Assembly (NCBI RefSeq): GCF_965638725.1
Contig: NC_134949.1
Span: 188,421,706-188,485,705, forward strand
Origin: Aptenodytes patagonicus
Lineage: Eukaryota; Chordata; Aves; Sphenisciformes; Spheniscidae
Length of the DNA stretch: 64,000 nucleotides
Direction of reading: 5' to 3'
Of the stretch, positions 36,688-48,336 are shown in pieces. Positions within the stretch are counted from its first letter, which is position 1. Every line of letters begins with the position of its first letter. Under the pieces are notes generated by a model that was given only the letters and a program-made list of their open reading frames with translations, had not been told where the DNA came from and searched no databases. The position numbers were made by a program, and so were the translations under genes.

Positions 36688-38893
36688 AGAATCATAGAAT
36701 CATACAATAGTTGGGGTTGGAAGGGACCTTTAAAGGTCATCTAGTCCAACACCCCTGCCATGGGCAGGGACATCTTCAACTAGATCACGTTGCTCAGAGC
36801 CCCGTCCAACCTGACCCCGAATGTTTCCAGGGATGGGGCATCCACCATCTCTCTGGGAAACCTATGCCAGTGTTTCACCACCCTCAGCATAAAAAATTTC
36901 TTCCTTATATCTAGTACAGATCTACCCCCCTTTAGTTTAAAGCCATTCCCCCTTGTCCTGTCACAACAGGCCCTGCTAAAAAGTTTGTCCCCATCTTTCT
37001 TATAAGCCCCCTTTAAGTACTGATAGGCTGCAATAAGGTCTCCCCAAAGCCTTCTCTTCTCTAGGCTGAACAACCTCCTCTCTCAGAGGGGTTCCATCCC
37101 CCTGATCATTTTCATGGCCCTCTTCTGGACCCACTCCAACAGGTCCGTGTCTTTCTTATGCTGAGGGCTCCAGAGCTGGACACAGTACTCCAGGTGGGGT
37201 CTCACCACAGCAGAGCAGAGGGGCAGAATCACCTCCCTCGACCTGCTGGCCACGCTTCTTTGGATGCAGCCCAGGATACAGTTGGCCTTCTGGGCTGCGA
37301 GCGCACATTGCTGGCTCATGTCCAGCTTGTCATCCACCAGTACCCCCAAGTCCTTCTCGGCAGGGCTGCTCTCAATCCCTTCATCCCCCAGACTGTAGTG
37401 ATACCAGGGCTTGCCCCGACCCAGGTGCAGGACCTTGCACTTGGCCTTGTTGAATCTCATGAGGTTCACACAGGCCTACTTCTCGAGCTTGGCCAAGTCC
37501 CTCTGCATGGCATCCCATCCCTCTGGCGTGTCGACCGCACCACTCAGCTTGCTGTCATCTGCAAACTTGCTGAGGGTGCATTCGATCCCGCTGTCTATGT
37601 CATTGATGAAGATATTCAACAGTACCGGTCCCAGTACGGACCACTGTGGGACGCCACTCGTCACCAATCTCCATCCGGACATTGAGCCGTTGACCACTAC
37701 CCTCTGGATGTGACCATCTAACCAATTCCTCACCCTTTACCGGACAGTCCACCCATCATAGAATCATAGAATCATAGAATCATTGAGGTTGGAAAAGACC
37801 TCTAAGATCATCGAGTCCAACCGTCAACCCAACACCACCATGCCCACTAAACCATGTCCCTAAGTGCCTCATCTACTCGTCTTTTAAATACCTCCAGGGA
37901 TGGGGACTCAACCACTTCCCTGGGCAGCCTGGTCCAACATTTAACCACTCTTTCAGTAAAGAAATTTTTCCTCATGTCCAATCTAAACCTCCCCTGGCGC
38001 AACTTGAGGCCATTTCCTCTCCTTCTATCACTGGTTACTTGGGAAAAGAGACCGACACCCACCTCGCTACAACCTCCTTTCAGGGAGTTGTAGAGAGCGA
38101 TGAGGTCTCCCCTCAGCCTCCTCTTCTCCAGGCTAAACAGTCCCAGTTCCCTCAGCCACTCCTCATAAGACTTGTTCTACAGACCCCTCACCAGCCTCGT
38201 TGCCCTTCTCTGGACACGCTCCAGCACCTCGACGTCCTTCTTGTAGTGAGGGGCCCAAAACTGAACACAGTAGTCGATGTGCGGCCTCACCCGTGCCGAG
38301 TACAGGGGCACGATCACTTCCCTACTCCTGCTGGCCACACAAGTTCTGATACAGGCCAGGATGCCATTGGCCTTCTTGGCTGCCTGGGCACACTGCCGGC
38401 TCATGTTCAGCCGGATGTCAACCAGAACCCCCAGGTCCTTTTCCGACAGGCAGCTTTCCAGCCACTCTTCCCCAAGCCTGTAGCGCTGCCTGGGGTTGTT
38501 GTGGCCAAAGTGCAGGACCCGGCACTTGGCCTTGTGGAATCTCATCCACTTGGCCTGGGCCCATCGATCCAGCCTGTCCAGGTCCCTCTGCAGAGCCTTC
38601 CTACCCTCCAGCAGATCAACACTCCCGCCCAACTTGGTGTCGTCTGCAAACTTACTGAGGGTGCACTCGATCCCCTCATCCAGATCATTGATAAAGATAT
38701 TGAACAAGTCCGGCCCCAAAACTGAGCCCTGGGGAACACCGCTCGTGACCGGCCGCCAACTGGATTTAACTCCATTCACCACAACTCTCTGGGCCCGGCC
38801 GTCCAGCCAGTTTTTGACCCAGCGCAGAGTACACCTGTCTAAGCCATACCTCTCCAGTTTAGAGAGAAGGATGTTGTGGGGGACCGTGTCATC
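36688..38893 (-). mobile_element. CR1 LINE, group A, split by a younger CR1
   Basis: A 5'-truncated minus-strand copy in two parts: 36688-37757 (tail, 3' UTR, C-terminal region, RT) and 38844-38893 (the continuation upstream, ending at 'gacacggtccc'). The group-A copy at 16050-17245 reads straight through this junction, which shows that 37758-38843 was inserted later. The coding frame is broken by a 6-7 bp loss near 37075, a stop near 37474 and other small changes. The 3' UTR has 'ctgccatgggcagggac', a group-A signature with one change. Confidence 0.9.
37758..38843 (-). mobile_element. 5'-truncated CR1 LINE, group B, nested
   Basis: About 1.09 kb running from 'cttagacaggtgtactctg' (minus strand, in RT) to three ATTCTATG repeats at 37758-37782. 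It is inserted within the RT gene of the older group-A CR1. At the 5' junction host and CR1 share GG; at the 3' junction the host resumes at 'gatgggtgg', so 3-4 bp of target were lost and no duplication was made. ORF2 is open from 38782 to 38177 and again from 38062 to 37847, with a stop near 38177 (one base change in NKSYEE context). Confidence 0.92.
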
Positions 38894-39117
38894 CTTAAAA
38901 TGATTTTATTTCTCCATTGACTACAAAGGGAGCTTAGGATGACTAGCTCAGATATGGTTATCTGCGCTCAATAAGATGAAACCTATTCTAGGTGCCTAAA
39001 TTAGCAGTCCTGTCTCCATTGGCCACCTATAGAATCATAGAATCATAGAATCATTGAGGTTGGAAAAGACCTCTAAGATCATCGAGTCCAACCGTCAACC
39101 CAACACCACCATGCCCA

Positions 39118-41148
39118 CTAAACCATGTCCCTAAGCGCCTCATCTACACGTCTTTTAAAAACCTCCAGGGATGGGGACTCCACCACTTCCCTGGGCAGCC
39201 TGTTCCAATGTTTCACCACTCTTGCAGTAAAGAAATTTTTCCTTACATCCAATCTAAACCTCCCCTGGTGCAACTTGAGGCCATTTCCTCTCGTCCTATC
39301 GCTTGTTACTTCGGAGAAAAGACCAACACCCACCTCGCTACAACCTCCTTTCAGGGAGTTGTAGAGAGCGATGAGGTCTCCCCTCAGCCTCCTTTTCTCC
39401 AGGCTGAACAGTCCCAGTTCCCTCAGCCGCTCCTCATCAGACTTGTTCTCCAGACCCCTCACCAGCCTCGTTGTCCTTCTCTGGACACGCTCCAGCACCT
39501 CAACGTCCTTCTTGTAGTGAGGGGCCCAAAACTGAACACAGTAGTCGAGGTGCGGCCTCACCAGTGCCGAGTACAGGGGCACGATCACTTCCCTCCTCCT
39601 GCTGGCCACACTATTTCTGATACAGGCCAGGATGCCATTGGCCTTCTTGGCCGCCTGGGCACACTGCCGGCTCATGTTCAGCCGGCTGTCGACCAACACC
39701 CCCAGGTCCTTCTCTGCTGGGCAGCTTTCCAGCCACTCTTCCCCAAGCCTGTAGCACTTCATGGGGTTGTTGTGGCCGAAGTGCAGGACCCGGCACTTGG
39801 CCTTGTTGAAACTCACACAGTTGGCCTGGGCCCATCGATCCAGCCTGTCCAGGTCCCTCTGCAGAGCCTTCCTACCCTCCAGCAGATCAACACTCCCGCC
39901 CAGCTTGGTGTCGTCTGCAAACTTACTGAGGGTGCACTCGATCCCCTCATCCAGATCATCAATAAAGATATTAAACAAGACCGGCCCCAGTACTGAGCCC
40001 TGGGGAACACCACTCGTGACCGGCCGCCAACTGGATTGAACTCCATTCACCACAACTCTCTGGGCCCGGCCATCCAGCCAGTTTTTGACCCAGCGCAGAG
40101 TCCACCTGTCTAAGCCGTGAGCCGCCAGCTTCTCGAGGAGAAGGCTGTGGGAGACAGTGTCAAAGGCCTTGCTGAAGTCCAGGAGGACCACATCCACAGC
40201 CTTTCCCTCATCCACTAGGCGGGTCACCTGCTCATAGAAGGAGATCAGGTTGGTCAAGCAGGACCTGCCTCTCATGAACCCGTGCTGGCTAGGCCGGATC
40301 CCCTGGTTGTCCCGCTCATGCCTTGTGAGCGCCCTCAAGATGAGCCGCTCCATAATCTTCCCCGGCACCGAGGTCAGGCTGACAGGCCTGTAGTTCCCCG
40401 GATCCTCCTTCCGGCCCTTCTTGTGGATGGGCGTCACATTGGCAAGCCTCCAGTCGTCCGGGACCTCCCCCGTTAACCAGGACTGCTGATAAATGATGGA
40501 GAGCGGCTTGGCGAGCACCTCCGCCAGCTCCCTCAGCACTCTCGGGTGGATCCCATCCGGCCCCATAGACTTGTGAGTGTCCAGGTGGCGTAGCAGGTCA
40601 TTGACTGCTTCCTCCTGGATTACGGGGGGTTCATCCTGCTCGCCGTCCCCGTCTTCCAGCTCGGGGGGCCGAGTACCCTGAGGATAACTGGTCTGCCTGT
40701 TAAAGACTGAGGCAAAGAAGGCATTAAGTACCTCAGCCTTTTCCTCATCCTCAGTGACAATGTTCCCCCTTGCATCCAATAAAGGATGGAGATTCTCCTT
40801 GGCTCTCTTCTTGTCATTAATATATTTGTAAAAACTTTTTTTGTTGTCTTTAACGCCAGCGGCCAGATTGCGTTCTAGCTGGGCTTTTGCCTTTCTCATT
40901 TCTTCTCTGCACGACCTAACAAGATCCCTGTACTCTTCTTGAGTCGCCTGCCCCTTCTTCCACAAGCGGTAAACTCTCCTTTTTTTCCTGAGTCCCAGCA
41001 AGAGCTCCCCGTTCAGCCAGGCTGGTCGTCTTCCCCGCCCATTCTTCTTACGGCGTACAGGGACAGCCTGCTCCTGCGCCTCTAAGACTTTAAGACTTTA
41101 AGACTTCCTTCCTGAAGATCGTCCAGCCTTCCTGGACCCCTTTGCCCT
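39118..41148 (-). pseudogene. CR1 ORF2 remnant with intact RT (chimera part)
   Basis: The minus-strand frame is open from about 41001 to 39118 (627 codons). It holds the RT N-terminus ([16 protein letters not shown]), [58 protein letters not shown] and the complete C-terminal region. The endonuclease is missing. It shares [14 protein letters not shown] and FSEVTSDR with the full-length copy at 46760-51225; the other group-B copies have IND, PMQ or PRQ, and SQV. A threefold 'taagactt' (41093-41116), single in other copies, breaks the upstream frame. Confidence 0.88.
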
Positions 41149-41178
41149 CCATTCACCACAACTCTCTGGGCCCGGCCG
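41149..41178 (-). mobile_element. 30-bp out-of-order CR1 segment at the chimera junction
   Basis: On the minus strand this matches CR1 ORF2 from 'cggccgggcccagag' to 'gtggtgaatgg', the sequence found at about 50182-50211 in the full-length copy. That is about 1.05 kb downstream of the point (49131-49135) where the main CR1 part begins. The junction with the main CR1 can be read with a 2-nt overlap (AG). The other side meets GG and then the RPL5 poly(A) tail. Confidence 0.85.
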
Positions 41179-41180
41179 CC

Positions 41181-41199
41181 TTTTTTTTTTTTTTTTTTT
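41181..41199 (-). other. Poly(A) tail of the RPL5 retrocopy
   Basis: Nineteen T on the plus strand, 13 nt past the AATAAA signal of the RPL5 3' UTR (41200-41260). It marks the RNA origin of the copy and is the point where the CR1 sequence joins. Confidence 0.9.
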
Positions 41200-41260
41200 C
41201 TTAATCAATAAATTTATTGCCACGTTTTCCAAAGCTTCATAGAAAACTGTGGAAGTTGTC

Positions 41261-42241
<981 letters not shown>

Positions 42242-42257
42242 TTAACACATACAGGTT

Positions 42258-42430
42258 CATGGAATCATGGAACTGTTGGCTGGAAATGACCTCTGTAGTT
42301 CATCCTTGTACTTGGAGCAGGACTATCACCAACACTAGACCAAGCCTTGATTTGTTTATCTAAGTCCTAAAAACCTCCAGAGGTGGAGATTCCTCAACCT
42401 CTGTTGGAAATCTGATATTGTATTGCACTG
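42258..42430 (-). mobile_element. Old CR1 3' fragment
   Basis: The plus-strand phrases 'tcatggaatcatgg', 'ggctggaaatgacctctgtagttcatcc', 'actagaccaagcc' and 'aaaacctccagaggtggagattc' follow the order of a CR1 3' UTR and ORF2 end on the minus strand. Strongly diverged, with no open frame. It was present before or beside the RPL5 chimera. Confidence 0.65.
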
Positions 42431-43058
42431 CATTTGTAGTCAGTATGTTTGTTCTTAATGTTCTAAAATTGATTTGCAGTATTTGAAAATGAGAGGTACG
42501 GGATATGAATTGCTCATATAAATAGGGAAAAAATCATTAATTCAGTCAAGAAAATAAAACTGTGACAACCACATTGGATTTTTAGAACACCTCTGCTTTA
42601 ATGAAACAAGGTGATTATAACTATGTAGATATATGTATATATATATAAATAAATTTATTTACAGCACACATTTCGCAAAGCATTGAAATATCCTTCAAAT
42701 TCTCATGCTAGTGCAAGATGCTGTTCCATGTACTTCCATTCAATTTTCAAGTATTTGACCATTTGTTATTGTTGTTCTTAAGGAACTAATTCCTCAGTTT
42801 AATAAATCTCAACAATGGGGTGTTTTTCTGTCCCTTTAAACTACTTTTTTTCTGTTACTTATTTATGTCATGCTGCTGAGCCCCTGTAGTTCATATTTAT
42901 TGTATCTTTTGTTTCTCTTCCACAGTCTCTTCTTAATTTTGGATGCTGCAAGTGCTCAAATTCCACCATGATAAGCCTAGTGTAAAACCTGATTAGACTA
43001 GATTTTTCTTAACAGTAATCAGGAGTACAGTTTTTCACATAGTTTCACAAGAGGGACT
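42431..43058. other. Unique AT-rich DNA, no gene seen
   Basis: Contains a (TA)-rich tract near 42626-42660. Nothing else recognised. Confidence 0.5.
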
Positions 43059-43113
43059 GTTATGGTTTAACCTCAACCCGCAACTGAGCACCATACAGCC
43101 GCTCGCTCACGCT
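43059..43113 (-). mobile_element. Small remnant of the solo-LTR family
   Basis: About 55 bp matching the minus-strand 3' terminus of the LTR family (tgttatggtttaacctcaac, then gcaactgagcaccatacagc). It ends abruptly inside the family sequence. The rest of the LTR is missing, so this is a deletion remnant. Confidence 0.75.
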
Positions 43114-44504
43114 CTCTGACAAGGGACAATTTATTTATTTGTTTGGTTGTTTTTTTACTAAAGAGCATTTGGAGTTTGGAAGGACCCATAAGCAAATGGC
43201 TAAATGCTTGGGCATTTTGGCTCTAACTTATAACACTTAAACAAATTTGTTTTCTGTTTACATAAATATAAAACATCCCTAAGCATGCCATTCTAGGAAT
43301 GTAGAAGAGTTTTATAGCCATGTGGACTAAGGATATATCATAAGTCAGAAGCAGCAGCTGTTCCCTTTGCTAGCCAAGCCATTTAAGCAGTGTTTGCTCA
43401 TCAGTTCATTTTTTCTTAGCATGATCCAAACACAGTGACAGAAAACAATAAGTGCTTTGGCTGACAAAAAGCCTGGGTTTAGATCTAACCACACACTTCT
43501 GCCAAAATTAAATGTTTATACCAAGTTCTGTTTTTGGCTTTTCTTCTCAAGAACAGTTCAGAGATTCCAGTTCAAAACAAAAGTGCCTACAAGGGTCTTA
43601 TCCAAATTAAGAAAACTATAGATTGTTAAATACCATTATCTTTCAAGGACTACTACAGGGTTTTGTAGGTTTCTTTGACTTACTAGCTGCACAGACTAAT
43701 TTCTCTTTAAAGGTCATTTTTATAGAGACTGGCCTAGTGGAAATGAAACAGTTTCATAACATCTTTTGTGTCCATTTTGGTTAATGAGCCAAAAAAGTCC
43801 TTAAGCATTAATGGCCCAATCATTCTCTCACTGTAGTCAACAAAAAACAGAATCATCATGGATGTTAATTGTAATAAGACTCACTGAGTAAAGCTGCTGT
43901 GACTAAACAGTTCTTCCTAAAAGGGAGAAAAAAGAACAAGTTAAGGAAAGACTCAGTTTTTAAGCCAACTGGAAATATTCGCTATATTAGACGCAGCTCC
44001 CTTCTCTTGTCACAAACTACCAGCTAGTATGTCAATAAAGTTATCAATGGCAGAAAAAATGGAAAAGAACAAGATGATAGCGTGAAAGAAGAACACAGGA
44101 CATTAGAGACAAACCCCAGGCAGGGCACGTGCCCGGCTGTGTGAAAGGGCTTCAAGGAAGCTGGCTGCTGGAGTTCTGCTCCTTTCCATATCCTGATAAC
44201 ATAAAAAAGCAACCTGAATTCAAAGAACAATTTAAATTAATTTAGTTGTATTTATCTGCTTAACTGGGTTCTTGTGAAAACTGATTCTGTAATGTTTATA
44301 ATAAGTTTTGAAAATAAAAAGCAGCAGATAAGGTGTATTTAATTATTATTTTAGACACAGTAGTCAGTGTAGTTAGAACTGTGAACAGGTTTTTCATCCT
44401 GAATTCTTGGTCTCAGGAGTTGCAACTTTCTGAATTTTTTTGTACTTTGGGCAGATGCTACATACAGTCCAAATTTGAGCAAAGACAATTTGTCTATTTT
44501 TTTC
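43114..44504. other. Unique DNA, no gene seen
   Basis: No element or exon that I can support. Confidence 0.5.
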
Positions 44505-44615
44505 CTCAGGCTTCATAATTGTAGAGATCAAGAAAGACCTGTGCATATCTAGTCTGACCTCCAGTATAATATATGACATAACATTTCGAACAGTAGTTCC
44601 TTCTTTCAGTAGAAT
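44505..44615 (-). repeat. Possible ancient CR1-like tail
   Basis: The plus-strand order 'gtagagatcaagaaagacc', 'tctagtctgacctcc', 'agtataatatatgaca' and 'acatttcgaacagtagttcc' resembles the 3' ends of ancient amniote CR1-type repeats. Short and diverged; assignment is tentative. Confidence 0.4.
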
Positions 44616-45984
44616 GGCAATTGAACTGTGTCTTTACAAAAAGGCACTCCATCTTGATTTAGGTTTTTTTCAGGCAGCAAATAATCCCCACAGTTAGATT
44701 TTAATAGGAGCCGGGTAACAAAATATACATTTCCACTCAAAGAAAAAAAAAGAAAGAGGGAAATAATTTATCATAATTTATCAGCTCTGCTGCTGAAAGA
44801 ATTAAAAACTGAACTCTGAAATTTGGAAGAAATAGATCTTTCATTGAATCCCTTAGGAAATGCTAGGAAACTTACTCTGATTTCACAGGAATATACAATT
44901 TTTAAATGCATGCAATATCCTCATTCTGGCTTCTATTCCCCCCAAGAAAACATAAAGTAAACCAGTAAAGGTCTACTTCAAAGATTTTATCTGCAGACTG
45001 ACATGTACATAGAGCTGCAGAGCATAGCAGTTCAGGGAAAACTGTTTCCTACCAGTTTTGGAAATATAAAATTAAAGTTAGCTTTTTGTGTTGGCATCAA
45101 AATGTAGAGATAATTTTCATCTCAACTACTGAAAATGAAGTAGAAAGACCCAGTTGAAGATGCTTTATGAATGGTGACTCCCCCAACTACAATTAGCCAA
45201 CATTGGAGACCCTGCTAGAGACCCAGCTTATTAGGCATTAATGCCTATATGCCTGCATTAAAGGCATGTTGAGAGGAATTATACTGTGGCTGAAGCTCAC
45301 CATTGTGTGTATTTCTTGCTTGTAAACATCCCCTAGATATTATCACCAGCTTCTACAGCTTAGAGAATTGTCACCTTTACTGCAGAAAGTCCAAGGAACA
45401 GTCCTTGGAAATTATGGAATGAATAATATGCCATAAATTGTGACTAAATAATGCACTGCAGATTAAATATACTATGTAGAACAATAGTGAACAGATGCCA
45501 GCAACAATGGGCTAAATAAAGATTTGAACCTACGAAGACCTGCATTTACTCTGGTGAGTAGTATGTGAGTGGGAACATGGGAGTAAGTATTTCTTCTGTA
45601 TAACACATGCGTTCGGAATCAGGCTATTAGTTTTGTAGTTAATGGACATAGCTTCTAAAAGGCACCTAATAAAACTAGCGCAACTCAGACATATGCCACT
45701 AAATCAGCTTAGTTAACTGGCTCACCCTCTCAATTAGATTGAAAGAAATCTATACTTCTGGAAAGGAAATATACAGTAGAGTTGCTGATTAAAATCCCAT
45801 TCCACAAAGCATTTCAGCAAGTGATTAGTCTGAAACACCTGCTTAATTTCTGGTGAAGTTAAGGAAACTTTTGTACGTGTTCTAGGGCTTTCCTGAACAG
45901 TTGAGGGGTGATATTATTAAAATATGTACCATAGATAAAAAAAGAACATGCTGTATAAAAGGTGTGATTTCCAAGACACTTATT
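44616..45984. other. Unique DNA, no gene seen
   Basis: Nothing recognised up to the CR1 copy that begins near 45985. Confidence 0.5.
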
Positions 45985-46645
45985 CAGCTCAATGTGACCC
46001 GGCAATGTGTGGCTGCAGCCCAGAAAGCCAACAGTATCCTGGGCTGCATCCAAAGAAGCGTGGCCAGCAGGTGGAGGGAGGTGATTCTGCCCCTCTGCTC
46101 CACTCTCGTGAGACCCCACCTGGAGTAGTGCGTTCAGCTCTGGGACCCCCAACGTAAGAAGGACATGGACCTGTTGGAGCAAGTCCAGAGGAGGGCCACA
46201 AAGATGATCAGAGGGCTGGAGCACCTCTCCTATGAAGACAGGCTGAGAGAGTTGGGGTTGTTCAGCCTGGAGAAGAGAAGGCTCCGGGGAGACCTTATAG
46301 CAGCCTTCCAGTACCTGAAGGGGGCCTACAAGAAAGCTGGAAAGGGACTTTTTGCAAGGGCGTGTAGTGATAGGACAAGGGGTAATGGCTTTAAACTAAA
46401 AGAGGGTAGATTTAGATGAGATATAAGGAAGAAATTCTTCACTATGAGGGTGGTGAGGCACTGAACAGGTTATCCACAGAAATTGTGGATGCCCCATCCC
46501 TGGAAGTGTTCAAGGCCAGGTTGGATGGGGCTTTGAGCAACCTGGCCTAGTGGAAGGTGTCCCTGCCCACGGCAGGGGGGTTGGAACTAGATGATCTTTA
46601 AGGTCCCTTCCAACCCAAACCATTCTATGATTCTATGATTCTATT
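45985..46645 (+). mobile_element. 5'-truncated CR1 LINE, group C
   Basis: Carries the last part of ORF2 ([26 protein letters not shown], with RPHLE followed by a TAG stop at the 'gagtagtgc' near 46125), a further open piece 46165-46419, and a 3' UTR matching 10472-11003. It ends in ATTCTATG repeats at 46622-46645. It lies only 115 bp upstream of the full-length CR1, in the same orientation. Confidence 0.92.
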
Positions 46646-46759
46646 GTTACATGTACTTTAGTTTAATTGTAGAAGACTGGGGGAAAAAAATTATCACAGG
46701 TATCCAGAACACCAGTACTGGAAAAATACAGATGCTATTCTAAGATATTGCTTTGAGTT

Positions 46760-47188
46760 TTTTCAGCGAAGCCACCGAGGCGAAGGGCTCCGGAGCGGAG
46801 GATCGCGACGGGGGACCCTTCCTGAAGCGGCAAAAACCGCGGCCAAACCCGCGAAAAAGCAAAAGCGCAGGGAGCGAGAGGGAGCCCCAGCCCCGCCATT
46901 CCCCGAGCCGGAGGAGGGCGTTCCTGACGAGCGGCAGCTCTGACTCAGCGTGGGCGGGGACAAGAGGGGCGGCAGCCAAACCCCCTCACTTAGAAGAGCA
47001 GCTCCAGGGAGCGCGAGCGACCCGGAGCGCGGCGAACAGGGTGGGAAACAGGACGTGGCGCGGCAGTTTGCGCGGCAGTTCACGAGGGAGGGCGTGCAGG
47101 GAAGGCGAGCGGGCAGGGCACAGCCCCGCTCCCGGCTCCAGAGGCCAACTCAACTGGTAATCGTCGGCTTCCGAGAAGAGGACCGACT
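46760..47188 (+). promoter_or_regulatory. CR1 5' UTR and presumed internal promoter
   Basis: A GC- and CpG-rich segment directly before ORF1, unlike the AT-rich flank. Full-length LINEs of this type carry an internal promoter here. I see no TATA box. The promoter role is inferred from position and composition only. Confidence 0.5.
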
Positions 47189-48274
47189 ATGGTTTCCACT
47201 CGGCCGAAAGCCGTCGCCAGAAGGAACGTGGCGACCCAGACGGAGCTCACACGCAAGCATACAGCTGTCCAGGTCTCTGGCTGCAGGGAGCGCCTGAGCC
47301 TGTCAGCTGTGCCGGAGGGCGGCAGAGACACCACCTGTGTGCGGTGTGACCAGGTGGATGATCTGCTCGGCCTGGTGGCAGAGCTGAAGGAGGAGGTGGA
47401 AAGGTTGAGGAGTATCCGGGAGTGTGAGAGGGAGATAGATTGGTGGAGCTGCACCCTACCGTCCCTGAGGCAGAGGCAGCAGAAGGAGGCTCCGCGAGAA
47501 GCAGAGGATCCCCTGCCTTCTTGCCACCAGGTAGAAAGAGGGGACCTAAGCGACGGGGGGGGATGGAAACGGGTCCCTGCTCGGGGTGCCAGGCGAACCC
47601 CCGCCCGGCCTCCCTCACCTTCCCGGTTGCCTTTACACAACAGATATGGGGCCCTGGAACTTGAGGGCGAGGCAAGCGAGGATGTAGACGAAGGTCCATC
47701 CGGGGGGTCGCCTAGGGTGAGGCAGTCAGCCCCACGCATTACGACTGCCGCTGCTAAGAAAAAAAGGAGGGTAATTGTCATAGGCGATTCCCTTCTGAGG
47801 GGAACAGAGGGCCCGATATGCCGACCGGACCCGTCCCACAGGGAAGTCTGCTGCCTCCCTGGGGCCCGGGTCAGAGACATCACTAGGAAGCTCCCTGGTT
47901 TGGTACGGCCTTCTGATTACTACCCGCTGCTGGTTATACAGGCTGGCAGTGATGAGGTTGCAGAGAGAAGTCCTGCAGCGATCAAAAGGGACTTCAGGGC
48001 ACTGGGGCGACTGGTTCACGGATCGGGAGCACAGGTAGTGTTTTCCTCTATCCCTACAGTGGCAGGGAAGGATACTGAAAGGAGCAGGAAAACACACCTG
48101 ATCAACGCGTGGCTCAGGGGCTGGTGCCGTCGGAGGAATTTTGGCTTTTTTGATCATGGGGAGGTTTACATGGCACCAGGCCTGCTGGTGACAGACGGAG
48201 TCCAGCTGTCTCACAAGGGAAAAAGGATCATGGCTCATGAATTGGCAGGGCTCATTGAGAGGGCTTTAAACTAG
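47189..48274 (+). CDS. CR1 ORF1 protein
   Basis: An intact frame of 361 codons from ATG 47189 to TAG. ORF1 proteins of CR1 bind LINE RNA in the ribonucleoprotein. The N-terminus has Cys32, Cys50 and Cys53 (CVRC) followed by a heptad-like, acidic coiled coil (about residues 55-85, [18 protein letters not shown]). A low-complexity Pro/Arg linker follows. From about residue 194 there is a domain resembling the SGNH esterase known from CR1 ORF1 ([14 protein letters not shown] at 199-201). Two other catalytic blocks look altered: GSDE at 253-256 where the family has G-x-N-D, and D336-G-V-Q339 where D-x-x-H is usual. The fold may be kept without hydrolase activity. Confidence 0.85.
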   Translation: MVSTRPKAVARRNVATQTELTRKHTAVQVSGCRERLSLSAVPEGGRDTTCVRCDQVDDLLGLVAELKEEVERLRSIRECEREIDWWSCTLPSLRQRQQKEAPREAEDPLPSCHQVERGDLSDGGGWKRVPARGARRTPARPPSPSRLPLHNRYGALELEGEASEDVDEGPSGGSPRVRQSAPRITTAAAKKKRRVIVIGDSLLRGTEGPICRPDPSHREVCCLPGARVRDITRKLPGLVRPSDYYPLLVIQAGSDEVAERSPAAIKRDFRALGRLVHGSGAQVVFSSIPTVAGKDTERSRKTHLINAWLRGWCRRRNFGFFDHGEVYMAPGLLVTDGVQLSHKGKRIMAHELAGLIERALN

Positions 48275-48336
48275 GTTCGAAGGGGGAAGGGGATAAAACC
48301 AGGCTCGCTAGAGATGAGCCGAGGGGTGGCGTGCCG

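Noticed and set aside
46753..47160. Open frames across the CR1 5' region on both strands
   Set aside because: GC-rich DNA has few stops. The frames are Arg/Pro/Gly-rich and end before ORF1. They are best explained as 5' UTR.
48331..48336. Extended ORF2 start at 48331
   Set aside because: The codon is GTG. The first ATG in frame is 48337, so the ORF2 protein is taken from there.
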